A stretch of 64,000 bases of DNA from JAEUMW01 sp963734295. GTDB lineage: Bacteria; Pseudomonadota; Gammaproteobacteria; Burkholderiales; JAEUMW01. Positions 53,906 through 63,054 of this stretch are shown here, piece by piece (within the stretch, counting starts at the first letter, position 1; the number at the start of each line of letters is the position of its first letter). The stretch spans positions 1-64,000 of the forward strand of contig CAVTGS010000015.1 of assembly GCA_963734295.1 (NCBI GenBank). The letters are read 5' to 3'. Made by a program: the position numbers and the translations under genes. Under the pieces are notes generated by a model. It did not search any database, was not told the DNA's origin, and saw only the letters and a list, made by a program, of their open reading frames with translations.

Positions 53906-54819
53906 CAGCCGAGCTCCTGGGTGATCGATCTCACTGCCGGTCCCTCGCGCCCGACGAGCGCGCGGTAACCGGCGCTGATGCGTCCGGCGCGCACGGTGCC
54001 GCTGACGACGAAGTAATCGCTCCGGATATCGAGCAGATCCTGCGCGGCCTGCGCCGCCGACTCGGGCAGCCGCCGGGAAAACTCCAGCTTCGAACCGAAG
54101 GGTTGCTTGTCGCGCGCCGCGACGACCGCCCTCGCCGCACTCGCCGTCAGCCCCGGCAGCAGCGCCGACAGCAGTTCCGCGCTCGCGGCGTTCACGTTCA
54201 CTCTGGTCGTGCCGGGCAGGGCCGTCACGTAGGGTGCGAGCCGATGCAGGCGCTCGGCGCTGAAGCCTTTCACGAAGAGGAGCTCGCCGATCTCCACGAT
54301 TTCGCGGTTGGCCGCGCGGTATGAGGGCGCGCGACCAACGTAGTAGGCGTCTTCGGCGCCATGAGGTGCGGTCACTTCGTCGTCGGCATCGATCCAGTCC
54401 GCAGCCGCATCGGCGAGCGACTCGGGCAATCCGGCGCGCCCGAGCAGACGGCGGAACGCCGCCATGTCGGCCGCGCTCACGCCGTGGCTGTCGGCCAGGT
54501 TGTTCACGTTGAACTTTCCCTGCTCGTCGGTCATGAGGCCGGTGACCGTGGCGCCCTCGATCTCGATGGCGGGGAGGCTCCTGGCCCAGGCTTCGCCACG
54601 GTGGTCCACCCGCGGGTCGTCGCGGGCGAGCAGCACCACGGCCGACGCAGCGGCGGCCTGCACGAGCTGCCGGGCCTGCCGCGCAGCCGCGATGTTCTCG
54701 GCTTGACGGGTTGCGAGCACACCCTGCCAGGCGAGGAATGTTCCGATGCCCGCGACCGTGCCGGCGATCAGAATCGCAGAGATGGCGGCGAAGCCTCTCG
54801 ATCGCGCGCGGGGGGTCAT
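53905..54819 (-). CDS. gspK: Minor pseudopilin GspK
   Basis: The 304-residue tip pseudopilin starts with a short type III signal sequence (RSRGFAAISAILIAGTVAGI). Two SAM-like lobes follow (NVNNLADSHGVSAADMAAFR, DWIDADDEVTAPHGAEDAYY, NVNAASAELLSALLPGLTAS). It caps the pseudopilus with GspI and GspJ. Length is normal and the frame is intact. The start overlaps the gspJ stop by four bases. Confidence 0.92.
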   Translation of the reverse strand: MTPRARSRGFAAISAILIAGTVAGIGTFLAWQGVLATRQAENIAAARQARQLVQAAAASAVVLLARDDPRVDHRGEAWARSLPAIEIEGATVTGLMTDEQGKFNVNNLADSHGVSAADMAAFRRLLGRAGLPESLADAAADWIDADDEVTAPHGAEDAYYVGRAPSYRAANREIVEIGELLFVKGFSAERLHRLAPYVTALPGTTRVNVNAASAELLSALLPGLTASAARAVVAARDKQPFGSKLEFSRRLPESAAQAAQDLLDIRSDYFVVSGTVRAGRISAGYRALVGREGPAVRSITQELG

Positions 54820-55493
54820 GATCTCGGTCCGGAGTGCAGCGGCACGAGCCTCTGGATCCGCTCACCGCCCGCGAGCTCGATCGTGACGTCGATTCCGGTC
54901 GGCAACGTCGTATCGACCAGACCGGCTCGAGCGACGTGCGAGCTGGCTGCGCCAGCTGCGCTCGGCGCGGTGGCGGGGGGCCAGCTCGAGCGCCAGGTAC
55001 CGACGGCGTCGCGATAGCGCAGGCCCAGTCTCGACACACCGCTAAGCACCACCGCGACCGCAGGTTCGCCCTGTGTGGCTTGATCGAGCGCGTGCCAGGC
55101 AAGCCGCTCGAGCGCGCCGTCCCGGACCCGGTAGCCGATCCGGCTGGGCGGCGCGGCGAAACCCGAAGCGTCGAATCCGCCGCCGCGCGTCAGGGTGATG
55201 GCGGCTTGCGCGGGTTGTGTGAGCCCTTCGACGCCGACCACGGGCGCCACGATCCCGGCCGCAGCGTTTCGCACGGGCCGCGCCGCGGCCGCTTCGAGAT
55301 CGCGTTCCATCCAGGCGACCGCCCGGGCGACGGCGCGCCACCGCCGGTACTCGTCCGTCACCCGTTCGCGGGTCACGAGCACCGTGTCGAGCACGCGGTA
55401 ACCGGCCACCGCCAGCACGCCGAAGATGGCTAGCGCGACGAGCATTTCGACCAGCGTGAAGCCGGCTTCGCGGTCAGGGTGTGCGGATCGCAT
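54816..55493 (-). CDS. gspJ: Minor pseudopilin GspJ
   Basis: The 225-residue pseudopilin has the prepilin motif AGFTLVEMLVALAIFGVLAV, with cleavage before Phe and the Glu5 equivalent present. The ATG at 55493 gives a 10-residue leader; the longer upstream frame would place 19 extra residues before it. It overlaps gspI by 20 bases and gspK by four. Intact. Confidence 0.9.
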   Translation of the reverse strand: MRSAHPDREAGFTLVEMLVALAIFGVLAVAGYRVLDTVLVTRERVTDEYRRWRAVARAVAWMERDLEAAAARPVRNAAAGIVAPVVGVEGLTQPAQAAITLTRGGGFDASGFAAPPSRIGYRVRDGALERLAWHALDQATQGEPAVAVVLSGVSRLGLRYRDAVGTWRSSWPPATAPSAAGAASSHVARAGLVDTTLPTGIDVTIELAGGERIQRLVPLHSGPRS

Positions 55494-55839
55494 AGCCCAC
55501 TGCCTGCGCCAGAACATGGCCCGGTATGCCGGCCAGGAAGACGTGTACATCGATGCGGCGATTCAAGGGCAGCTCGGTTGCCGACACCCGCTCCCGCCAG
55601 GTGAAGGCGATGCCTCCCTGCTCGGCCGTGCCCACGCGCTCGCCGAGCTCGGGCACGAGCCCGATGCGGTAGGCGGCGAGGCGGTTTTCGGCGACCCACC
55701 CGGCCAGCAGCCGCTCGCGGAAATCGAGCGCCGAGTCCGTCGCGATCGCGCACGTACGCAGCGCCGCCGTGAGCGCGACCGCGAAAATCGCGAGCGCGAC
55801 GAGGACTTCGACCAACGTGAACCCCCGCTCAGGCGCCAT
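55474..55839 (-). CDS. gspI: Minor pseudopilin GspI
   Basis: The 121-residue protein begins MAPERGFTLVEVLVALAIFA, a five-residue leader followed by the conserved pilin helix. The C-terminal domain includes WVAENRLAAYRIG. It overlaps gspH and gspJ. It assembles the pseudopilus tip with GspJ and GspK. Confidence 0.92.
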   Translation of the reverse strand: MAPERGFTLVEVLVALAIFAVALTAALRTCAIATDSALDFRERLLAGWVAENRLAAYRIGLVPELGERVGTAEQGGIAFTWRERVSATELPLNRRIDVHVFLAGIPGHVLAQAVGYAIRTP

Positions 55840-56338
55840 TGCCCAGCACCACCCGTGTCGTCGCGCCGACCTCGACCGCGGCCCGCTCGCTGTTCGCCTC
55901 GAGGACGATGCGCACCGGCGCGGCCAGTGCGGAAGGAGAGAGCAGGACTAGCGCGCCCGCTGCGAGCTTCACGCCCCCGACTTCGACGTCGACGACCCGC
56001 ACCGGCGGGGCAAGCCGACGCGGCGGATAAGCGTCGCCGCCGTCGAATGGGGTCCAACTGCCGTCGGCGCTGCGGCGAAGATACTGGTAGCCCTCGGCGC
56101 CGCCGCGCCAGGCGAGGGTTGCGCCCGTCAGGGTCGCCTCGTCCTGCGCCTGCTCGAGTCCCAGCGCGAGGCGTGCCGCTTCGCCACGCAGCGTGTCGCG
56201 GTCTTCGGACCCGAGCCTCACGGTGACGAATGCGACGGTGATCCCGAGCAGCAGCACGACCACCAGGATCTCGATGAGCGTGAAGCCGCGGGACCAGGGC
56301 CCGGCAGGGCCGGCGTGGGGAGGCGCCGTCACCAACAT
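55829..56338 (-). CDS. gspH: Minor pseudopilin GspH
   Basis: The 169-residue protein carries SRGFTLIEILVVVLLLGITV as the prepilin signature. The downstream beta domain includes WTPFDGGDAYPPRRL. The start at 56338 follows the gspG stop by 22 bases; an ATG at 56395 would lie inside gspG. The leader is longer than usual (about 17 residues). Confidence 0.88.
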   Translation of the reverse strand: MLVTAPPHAGPAGPWSRGFTLIEILVVVLLLGITVAFVTVRLGSEDRDTLRGEAARLALGLEQAQDEATLTGATLAWRGGAEGYQYLRRSADGSWTPFDGGDAYPPRRLAPPVRVVDVEVGGVKLAAGALVLLSPSALAAPVRIVLEANSERAAVEVGATTRVVLGNGA

Positions 56339-56360
56339 GCGCGTTGCAGCGGAAAGCTGG

Positions 56361-56798
56361 CTAGTTGTAGATATCGGCGTTCGCGCCGTCGCCACCCGGT
56401 TGCCCGTCGGCAGCGAGACTGAAGACGTCGATCTCCCCGCGTAGGCCCGGGTTCAGGTACTGATACTCGCGACCCCAAGGATCCTTGGGCGCCCGGTCGA
56501 GATAGCCGCCCCGCTTCCAGTTCGATGGCATCGGCGCGCTCGTCGGCGGCGTCACCAGAGCCTGCAGACCCTGCTCGGTGGTCGGATAGAAGGAATTGTC
56601 GAGCCGGTACAGCTTGAGAGCCTGGGTGATCCCCGCGATGTCGGCGCGCGCCGCGACCACGCGCGCCTCGTCCGGGCGGCTCATGATCTTGGGTACGACG
56701 ATCGCCGCGAGCACGGCGAGGATGACGACGACGACCATGACTTCGATGAGCGTGAAGCCGCGCGCGCGGACGATGCGGAATGAGTTGGCATGTGACAT
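56361..56798 (-). CDS. gspG: Major pseudopilin GspG
   Basis: The 145-residue major pseudopilin has ARGFTLIEVMVVVVILAVLA, then TQALKLYRLDNSFYPTTEQG, DPWGREYQYLNPG and a calcium-loop-like C-terminus. All expected features are intact. It is the first gene of the operon. The promoter should lie in 56799-56979, but no clear box was assigned. The start at 56798 gives a 13-residue leader. Confidence 0.94.
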   Translation of the reverse strand: MSHANSFRIVRARGFTLIEVMVVVVILAVLAAIVVPKIMSRPDEARVVAARADIAGITQALKLYRLDNSFYPTTEQGLQALVTPPTSAPMPSNWKRGGYLDRAPKDPWGREYQYLNPGLRGEIDVFSLAADGQPGGDGANADIYN

Positions 56799-56979
56799 GG
56801 GCTGGCGACGTAAACCCGGAAAATGTCTGACGACTCGGGATGACCGATCGGGCTTCGCGCGTATAGAGCGGCGCAGCGAAGAAGTCATCGTGTCTCGTGG
56901 GTGTCGGCAAAAACCGACGAACGGCGGAAAGCAGGATCCGTACCGCAGCGAGGCGCGCTGCGCCGGAGACGGAGACGTG

Positions 56980-58329
56980 CTACGGGCTGCGCAGCCCCTC
57001 GTCGAGGGAGCGGATGATGGGGTAGAGGAGGTAGGACATGACCGTGCGGTCGCCGAACACCACCTCCGCGGTGAGCGTCATGCCGGGCAGGAAGCGAATG
57101 TCCGGGGGCACCCCTTGCAGCGTCTTGTCCTCCAGCGTCAAGCGGGCGACGTAGAACGCTTCGCGGCCGGAGTCCTGATCCTCGCCGGCGGCTCCCTGGG
57201 GTCGGACGAACGAGTCTTCGCTGACGGTTCGAACCCGCCCTTTGATCACGCCATACTGCTGGAAAGGAAACGCATCGAGCTTGATGCGCGCCGGATCTCC
57301 CGCGCGCAGGTAACTGATGTAACGGGCGTCGATCTGTACCTCCGCCTCCAGCGGCGCATCGAGCGGTACCAGTGTCAGCAGCGGTTCGGCTTCCTTGAGG
57401 ACCGACCCGGTCGAGCGCTTTGCGATCTCCTGCACCACCCCGTCGGCCGGCGCCGTCACGGTCGTGAGCTCGGTCTTCCGCTCGGCTTTCTTCAGCTGAT
57501 CTGCCACCGCGTCACGGTCTCTTTTCACGACCACCAGTTCCTCCATCACCTTCTCCCGCCAATCCTGGGAAAAGGCGGCTCGGTCCGCCTCGAGCTTGGC
57601 GATTTCGCGCGCGAGCTGGCCCGAGGTGTTCAGCAGTTGCTCCAGGTCGCGTTCGGTCTGAAGCCGGTCGCGCTGGGTTTCCAGGATCTTCAGCTTGGGC
57701 ACGTAGTTTCCCTGGCCGAGGGATTCATGCATGTGTTGGATCTCGAGCGTCTTCTGCAGCCGCTCGCGTAGCACCGCCTCCTCGCGCTTGTTGCCCGCGA
57801 TCGCCGCCTTGAGGCGCTTGATGTTCTCGTCGAGCGAGAGCAGCCGCGACTCCAGATTGGCGCGCCGCTCCTGGAAGATCCGCGACTGCAGCAGCTCCTC
57901 GGAATTGGTGGGCGCGCCCGCAGGCGCCTTGGCGTTCGCGAGCTCCGCCTCGAGCCGCCTCGTGTGCGCGTCGAGGCTCGCATGCCGCACACTGAGTTGC
58001 GAGAGATCGGAACTCGCGAAGGTCGGATCGAAAGTCGCCAGGCGCGCGCCCTTCTTCACGATCTGGCCCACCTGAACGTCGATGCTGCGGATCATCGACG
58101 GCTCGAGGGGCTGCACGACGATGGTCGGGGTGGTCGTGATCAGTTTGCCGCGGCCGACCACGATCCGGTCCACCTTGGCGAAGGACGCCCAGGTCGCTGC
58201 CGCCAACAGCAGTGCGACCAGTACGTACAGCGTCGCACGCGCCTGCCACGGCATCGGCTCCTTCTCGATCGCTTCCGCCTCGGAGAGGAATCCGCCGTGA
58301 TCGACCGCGCTCAAGGGGTCGTTGGCCAT
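56980..58329 (-). CDS. HlyD-family type I secretion adaptor
   Basis: The 449-residue periplasmic adaptor has one N-terminal membrane segment (TLYVLVALLLAAATWASFAK). A lipoyl-like half motif follows (GRGKLITTTPTIVVQPLEPS), then a long coiled coil (residues ~110-290), the second lipoyl half (TTVTAPADGVVQEIAKRSTG) and a C-terminal beta domain. It links the ABC exporter to a TolC-type outer-membrane channel, which is not in the window. The start MANDPLSAVDHGGF lies 16 bases after the exporter stop. Confidence 0.93.
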   Translation of the reverse strand: MANDPLSAVDHGGFLSEAEAIEKEPMPWQARATLYVLVALLLAAATWASFAKVDRIVVGRGKLITTTPTIVVQPLEPSMIRSIDVQVGQIVKKGARLATFDPTFASSDLSQLSVRHASLDAHTRRLEAELANAKAPAGAPTNSEELLQSRIFQERRANLESRLLSLDENIKRLKAAIAGNKREEAVLRERLQKTLEIQHMHESLGQGNYVPKLKILETQRDRLQTERDLEQLLNTSGQLAREIAKLEADRAAFSQDWREKVMEELVVVKRDRDAVADQLKKAERKTELTTVTAPADGVVQEIAKRSTGSVLKEAEPLLTLVPLDAPLEAEVQIDARYISYLRAGDPARIKLDAFPFQQYGVIKGRVRTVSEDSFVRPQGAAGEDQDSGREAFYVARLTLEDKTLQGVPPDIRFLPGMTLTAEVVFGDRTVMSYLLYPIIRSLDEGLRSP

Positions 58330-58345
58330 CTCGCCGGCATTCGCG

Positions 58346-60589
58346 CTACAGATGCTTCGTCTGCTGCGTCCACAGACGCTGATAGATCTCGCATCGCCGC
58401 ACCAGCTCCTGGTGGGGGCCGATGTCGGCAATGCGACCCTGGTCGAGCACGACGATGCGGTCGCACTGGACCAGCGTCGTCAGGCGATGCGAGATGATGA
58501 GGACAGTACGACCCGCGCGAATGCGGCCGAGCTGGGTCAGGAAGATCGCCTCGCTCTCCGGGTCCAGGGCACTCGTGGCTTCGTCGAGAATCAGGAAGCG
58601 CGGCTGGGTCAGCAGCGCACGGGCAATCGCGAGGCGCTGCTTCTGTCCGCCCGAGAAATTCTCCGCGTTCTCCTCGATCGCGGTGTCGAAGCCCTGCGGC
58701 AGGCGCTCGATGAACTCGTGTGCCCCGGCGATCTGCGCGGCTGTGACCACCTCTTCCATGGAAGCCCACGGTTTGGTCGCCGCGATGTTCTCGCGCACGG
58801 AGCCCCGGAACAGGAAGCTGTCCTGCAGAACCGCCCCGATGTTGCGCCGCAAGTGGGGAAGATCGATCTCACGTATATCGACACCGTCGAAGCGTATGAC
58901 CCCTTCCTGGACCGGGTAGAGCCCCTGCATGAGCCGCGTCAGCGTTGTCTTGCCCGATCCGCTCTTGCCGACGACGCCGACCAGTGCCCCCGCGGGAATG
59001 CGCAGCGACACCCGGTCGACCACCGGTGCCCCGCCCGCCGCGTAGCGGAAGCCGACCCGGTCGAACTCCACGGTGCCGGTGAGGCGCGGCGTAAGACCGG
59101 ACGTGCGCCGCTGCTCCGGGGGATGGTTCATCACGGTCCCCAGCATGCGGACCGATAGCGCCGTTTCCTGATACTCCTGGACCAGCGAGACGATCTGCAC
59201 GAGCGGGGTGACGACGCGCCCCGAGAGCATCTGGAAGGCGATGAGCGCGCCGATCGTGATCTGATGGTCGAACACTGACTGGGCGCCGAAGGCAATGATG
59301 GCTACCACCATGGCTTTCTCGAGAAAGCCCGTAGCCGCCTGCGCCGAGATGCCGATCTGCCCGACCCGGAAGTGCGTCCGGATGGCGGCGGCGGTGCGCT
59401 CGTCCCATTTGCGACGCTGGATCGGCTCGATGGCGAGGGTCTTGACCGTGCGCATGCCATGAATTGCCTCCACCAGCATGGCCTGCTTCTCGGCCTCGGC
59501 GTTGTAGAGGTCGAGCAGACGCCGGCGGAACGGGCCGATCATGGAGGCCACGATCGCCGCGATGGCGGCTGCGAAAACGAAGACGATGATCGTGAGCTTC
59601 GTGCTGTAGAAAAGCAGCACGGGAACGACGACGAGGAGCGCGCAGGCGTCGAGCAGCGTGAGGAAAAGGCGCCCTGTCAGGAACTGGCGGATCTTCTCCG
59701 CCTGCTGCATGTGGCGGACCACGACGCCCGCCGAGCACCGCTCGAAGTAGTCGATGGGCAGCGCGAGCAGGTGTCCGAAGGTCCGCGTCGCGAGCCGCAC
59801 GTCGATCTTGTTGGATGCATAGAGGAGAAGGTACTGCCGGACGAATCCGAATACGGACTCGAACAGCAGTGCGAGCAGCACGCCGACCGTGAGGACGTAA
59901 AGCGTAGACACGCTTTCGTGCGCGACCACCTTGTCGATCACGAGCTGAAAAAAAATCGGGACGGCGAGTGCCACGACGTAGAGCGCCAGGGTGCCGATCG
60001 CGACGTCGCGAAACGCCTGTCGCTGGCGCAGCAGCTCGGGGATGAACCAGCGCAGGCGGAAGGGCTGGTGGGGATCGCTCAGCCGATAGTCGCGCTGAAC
60101 GAACATCACGTCCCCGGTCCAGCGCTCGACGAACCGCTCGGATTCCAGGAGGAAAACGCCAGTTTGGCTCGCGAGCGGATCGAATACCGCGACACGAATG
60201 CCTTCGGGGGTCTGATGGATCGCCGCGACGACCACGCTGTTGCCGTTGTCGAGACGCGCAATGACTGGATAAGCCCGGTCCAGAGCGACCAAGCGTTCGA
60301 AGGCGAGGCGCTCGGCGCGCGCCCGCAGCCCGAGCTTCTGCGCGATGGAAACGAGTTGCGCGGGGGAAGGCTCGCGCCCCGAGAGGCCGTGTTCGAGAAC
60401 GAGCTTGTCGCACGACGTCGGGATGCCGAAGTGCGCAGTCACGGCCACCAGGCAGCGCAGCGACGTATGGCCTGCCGGTTCGGCATCCTGGGCTCCCGGC
60501 GCCAGACTCGAGAGTCCGTCTCGTTTCTCGCCGGCGCTTGGGTCTACCTCGACTTTCGGGCGCTCGGTTTCGCCGGCGCCTATGCGCAT
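58346..60589 (-). CDS. HlyB-like ABC exporter with C39-like domain
   Basis: The 747-residue exporter has an N-terminal C39 peptidase-like domain (residues ~40-165), six membrane segments (~190-440) and an ATPase. The ATPase shows VGVVGKSGSGKTTLTRLMQG (Walker A), NFSGGQKQRLAIARALL (signature) and RFLILDEATSALDPESE (Walker B). The C39 region reads HTSLRCLVAVTAHFG and lacks the catalytic Cys position, so it is the non-cleaving form used by RTX exporters. It should secrete a large C-terminal-signal protein; the RTX gene at 63055 is a candidate. Confidence 0.93.
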   Translation of the reverse strand: MRIGAGETERPKVEVDPSAGEKRDGLSSLAPGAQDAEPAGHTSLRCLVAVTAHFGIPTSCDKLVLEHGLSGREPSPAQLVSIAQKLGLRARAERLAFERLVALDRAYPVIARLDNGNSVVVAAIHQTPEGIRVAVFDPLASQTGVFLLESERFVERWTGDVMFVQRDYRLSDPHQPFRLRWFIPELLRQRQAFRDVAIGTLALYVVALAVPIFFQLVIDKVVAHESVSTLYVLTVGVLLALLFESVFGFVRQYLLLYASNKIDVRLATRTFGHLLALPIDYFERCSAGVVVRHMQQAEKIRQFLTGRLFLTLLDACALLVVVPVLLFYSTKLTIIVFVFAAAIAAIVASMIGPFRRRLLDLYNAEAEKQAMLVEAIHGMRTVKTLAIEPIQRRKWDERTAAAIRTHFRVGQIGISAQAATGFLEKAMVVAIIAFGAQSVFDHQITIGALIAFQMLSGRVVTPLVQIVSLVQEYQETALSVRMLGTVMNHPPEQRRTSGLTPRLTGTVEFDRVGFRYAAGGAPVVDRVSLRIPAGALVGVVGKSGSGKTTLTRLMQGLYPVQEGVIRFDGVDIREIDLPHLRRNIGAVLQDSFLFRGSVRENIAATKPWASMEEVVTAAQIAGAHEFIERLPQGFDTAIEENAENFSGGQKQRLAIARALLTQPRFLILDEATSALDPESEAIFLTQLGRIRAGRTVLIISHRLTTLVQCDRIVVLDQGRIADIGPHQELVRRCEIYQRLWTQQTKHL

Positions 60590-60960
60590 GATGTCATCGA
60601 CGATCAGACTCGCGAATGCACCCGGCCCGCACGGGTGCCCGCCGGTTATCGGTCAACAAGAGCTTTTCTCCTGCGTCAACGCTGTTCTGTTTCTGCGCGC
60701 CCATTGAAACTGAACGCGTGGGTATTTTCGGAAGTGGACCTGCCGGATCTCGAAGGAGATTGAATTCGATTCAGGGGAGCCTATACAGGGCGGCGGATGC
60801 AGAGAAGGCGATCTGACGGGCGTTAGCCGAGGTGAAAAGGCGGCGGCTCGGTGCGAGTACCGTTGGATCCAAGGCTTATGCTCACGCGTACCAATCCTAC
60901 CAAGACCGACAATCCCTTGTATCTTCCCGAATTATGAATATGAACGTCGAGATTGGTACG
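60590..60960. other. Intergenic region upstream of the type I secretion pair
   Basis: This stretch must hold the minus-strand promoter of the exporter operon and the left flank of the IS110 element. No gene is supported and no definite promoter was assigned. Confidence 0.4.
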
Positions 60961-61098
60961 CTGTGGAGCTTGTGGGCAGCCGCCGACCTGTGGGCAAGCG
61001 GTGGGAAACGCGTAGCGTTTTCCATGGCTTGCCCAGGGGGGAGCGCGCTTGCGCGCTCAGGCGGGAATCGGCGCAGCCGACTGCCCACAGATCCACAG
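60961..61098 (+). ncRNA. Structured left-end region, candidate IS110 bridge RNA
   Basis: A long-range inverted repeat pairs 60961-60979 with 61081-61098 (CTGTGGA...TGTGGGCAG against CTGCCCACA...TCCACAG, 16 bp plus a small internal loop). Inside it are two more hairpins: GGAAACGC/GCGTTTTCC at 61004-61023, and the perfect GAGCGCGC/GCGCGCTC at 61041-61058. IS110-group elements encode a bridge RNA in their 5' non-coding end that guides target and donor pairing. Position and structure fit, but exact RNA ends are unknown. Confidence 0.5.
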
Positions 61099-61252
61099 CG
61101 TTCGCGGTTTCGGGCGCGGCGGCGCAGCCTGTTTTCCCTCGGGGCCGACAAGCCCGTGTCTGAGCCAATGGCGCACCGCCGTGACCGTTCCTTTTGAGCC
61201 CGAACAGTTGCTTGATCCAAGATCGCATTTGCAAGGATGGGAGAAGAGGAAC

Positions 61253-62209
61253 ATGCCTGAACCAATCGTCATTGGCATCGACATCGCCAAGCAGACCTTC
61301 GATGTCGCGTTCGGGGTTGCCGGCACGATCGAGTCGTTCCCCAACGACGACGCCGGCCATGATGCCCTCATCGCCAAACTGGCCGGGGTTGCGGTCGATT
61401 TGATCGTGATGGAGGCCACGGGCGGACTGGAGCGCGATCTGGCCTGCGCGCTGCAAGCCTGCGGCTTCGCGGTCGCCGTCATCAATCCCCGCCAAGCGCG
61501 GGATTTCGCGAAGGCCATGGGGTATCTGGCCAAGACCGACCGAATTGATGCCAGGGCGCTCGCCGAACTCGCCCAAGTGCTGGCACGTCATCCGCAGCGA
61601 GATCGCTTCATCAGCGTCTTGCCCACACCCGAGCAGCAGGTGCTGCAGGCGCTGGTTGCCCGCCGCCGGCAACTGGTCGCAATGCATGTGGCCGAGCATC
61701 AGCGGCTCTCGCTTAGCCACCAGGCCGCCCGCAAAAGCATCGAGGCGCTGATCCAGGCCATCCGCGCCCAACTCGACGAGGTGGAGGCCGAACTCGCCCG
61801 ACAAATCGAGACGCATCATGCCAAGCTGGCCAGGCAACTCGCCAGCGTGCGCGGCGTTGGCCCCGCCACCGTCGCCACCTTGATCGCCGATGTCCCGGAA
61901 CTCGGCAAACTGTCCCGCCGGGAAATTAGTGCCTTGATCGGTGTGGCGCCGTTCAATCGCGATTCCGGCCAGATGCGCGGCAAGCGCACGATCTTCGGAG
62001 GACGCGCCCAGGTACGGCGCAGCCTCTACATGGCTACCCTTGTCGCCATTCGCTTCAATCCCGTCATCCGTAACTTCTACGATCGCCTGGTCCTCGCAGG
62101 CAAACCCAAGAAGATCGCGCTCGTCGCTTGCATGCGCAAACTCCTCACCATCCTTAACGCCATGGTCAGAACCGGAAAACCCTGGGACGATTCCCTTCAT
62201 CTCGCTTGA
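61253..62209 (+). CDS. IS110-family transposase (DEDD recombinase)
   Basis: The 318-residue protein has a RuvC-like DEDD domain: VIGIDIAKQTFDVAFG (first Asp), LIVMEATGGLERDLA (Glu), and KTDRIDARALAELAQV (the Asp pair). A C-terminal Tnp2 domain contains LASVRGVGPATVATLIAD and the serine region ALIGVAPFNRDSGQMRG. The family acts as an RNA-guided recombinase. The ATG at 61253 follows an AAGAGGA box. Only about 16 bases separate the stop from the next gene, so the non-coding RNA must lie on the 5' side, as in the IS110 group. Intact. Confidence 0.92.
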   Translation: MPEPIVIGIDIAKQTFDVAFGVAGTIESFPNDDAGHDALIAKLAGVAVDLIVMEATGGLERDLACALQACGFAVAVINPRQARDFAKAMGYLAKTDRIDARALAELAQVLARHPQRDRFISVLPTPEQQVLQALVARRRQLVAMHVAEHQRLSLSHQAARKSIEALIQAIRAQLDEVEAELARQIETHHAKLARQLASVRGVGPATVATLIADVPELGKLSRREISALIGVAPFNRDSGQMRGKRTIFGGRAQVRRSLYMATLVAIRFNPVIRNFYDRLVLAGKPKKIALVACMRKLLTILNAMVRTGKPWDDSLHLA

Positions 62210-62225
62210 CTCTAAAGACAGTTGC

Positions 62226-62522
62226 TCAGGAATGACCGGGAGGGAAATTCGGCGAGCCGGCGGGTTTCGCGGGCTCTTTTGCCGCGGCAGTGTCGAGACG
62301 GCGAACGACGCCCCCCTGGATGAGCTCACGGGCAACCCGTTCGATCAGGTCCCGCGCGTTCATGAAGCTCTCCAGCGTCATGATGACGCGCTGCCGGTGC
62401 ACCGGCCTGGGATTGCCGTCGGCATCCTTCTCCGATGGCGATGCGCTGAACATGTCGATGCGGATGGTCGGTCCCGTGACCGTTATCTCGCTGATGCCGT
62501 CTATGAAAGTTTCGTTGTGCAT
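62226..62522 (-). CDS. Small conserved-looking hypothetical protein
   Basis: A 98-residue protein starts MHNETFIDGISEITVTGPTI and contains RVIMTLESFMNARDLIERVA. The first half looks like beta strands and the second like a helix. No domain was recognised. An AAAGGGGAACGA box precedes the ATG at 62522. It lies between the IS110 element and the RTX gene, divergent from the latter. Its C-terminal Pro/Ala-rich tail may have been altered by the neighbouring insertion. Confidence 0.6.
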   Translation of the reverse strand: MHNETFIDGISEITVTGPTIRIDMFSASPSEKDADGNPRPVHRQRVIMTLESFMNARDLIERVARELIQGGVVRRLDTAAAKEPAKPAGSPNFPPGHS

Positions 62523-63054
62523 CGTTCGTTCCCCTTTGCTCGATCGCATGCTCCGCTACTAAATTCCGTTAGTCTCAGAGATTGATCTTGCCTAACAAAT
62601 AGTCTACCCTCAAAACTATCGAACTGGCAGGTTTCGCTCGTTGTCGCCCGCCTCGTCGATGGACCGTCAAGCGTAATCAAACTAGAAGCAAAACAGGTGT
62701 ATTTCGTTTCTGTGCCGGCCCTTACGGCGATTGCTTGAACGTTTACGGAGATGCGTAATGGTTCAAGACGTGGCGATTGCGGGCATTCTTTCAAGCCTCG
62801 GGCGGGCCACCGCACCGGTGGCCTCACCGACGGGTGCAGCCGATGCGCCCGATCCCCCAACTTTTTCCCACAGCATTGTACGCGGCGGGCGGCTGGCCGC
62901 GCAGCCACTAGGCTGCAGGTCGGGCGCCCTACGCAATAGGCGTTGCACCCACGTGCAATTCGAACGCGGAGCGTCGAACGGGAAGGTGGGCGGGTAATAG
63001 GTTCGTGCAAGGGGCATGCATAGACAGTACCGAGCGGGGATGGAGGTGGAGCAC
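62523..63054. other. Divergent intergenic region of the RTX gene
   Basis: The first 150 bases are AT-richer than the surroundings and should contain promoters for both flanking genes. A perfect hairpin GGCCACCG/CGGTGGCC lies at 62805-62823 without a T-run. An open frame at about 62758-62997 has no supporting features and is not called. Confidence 0.4.

Noticed and set aside
51476..55102. A single 1,208-codon minus-strand frame
   Set aside because: It is an accidental fusion of gspC, parts of gspM and gspL, and shadow of gspK/J, created by the frameshifts.
62758..62997. An 80-codon frame upstream of the RTX gene
   Set aside because: It has no ribosome-binding site or similarity, and its composition matches non-coding sequence.
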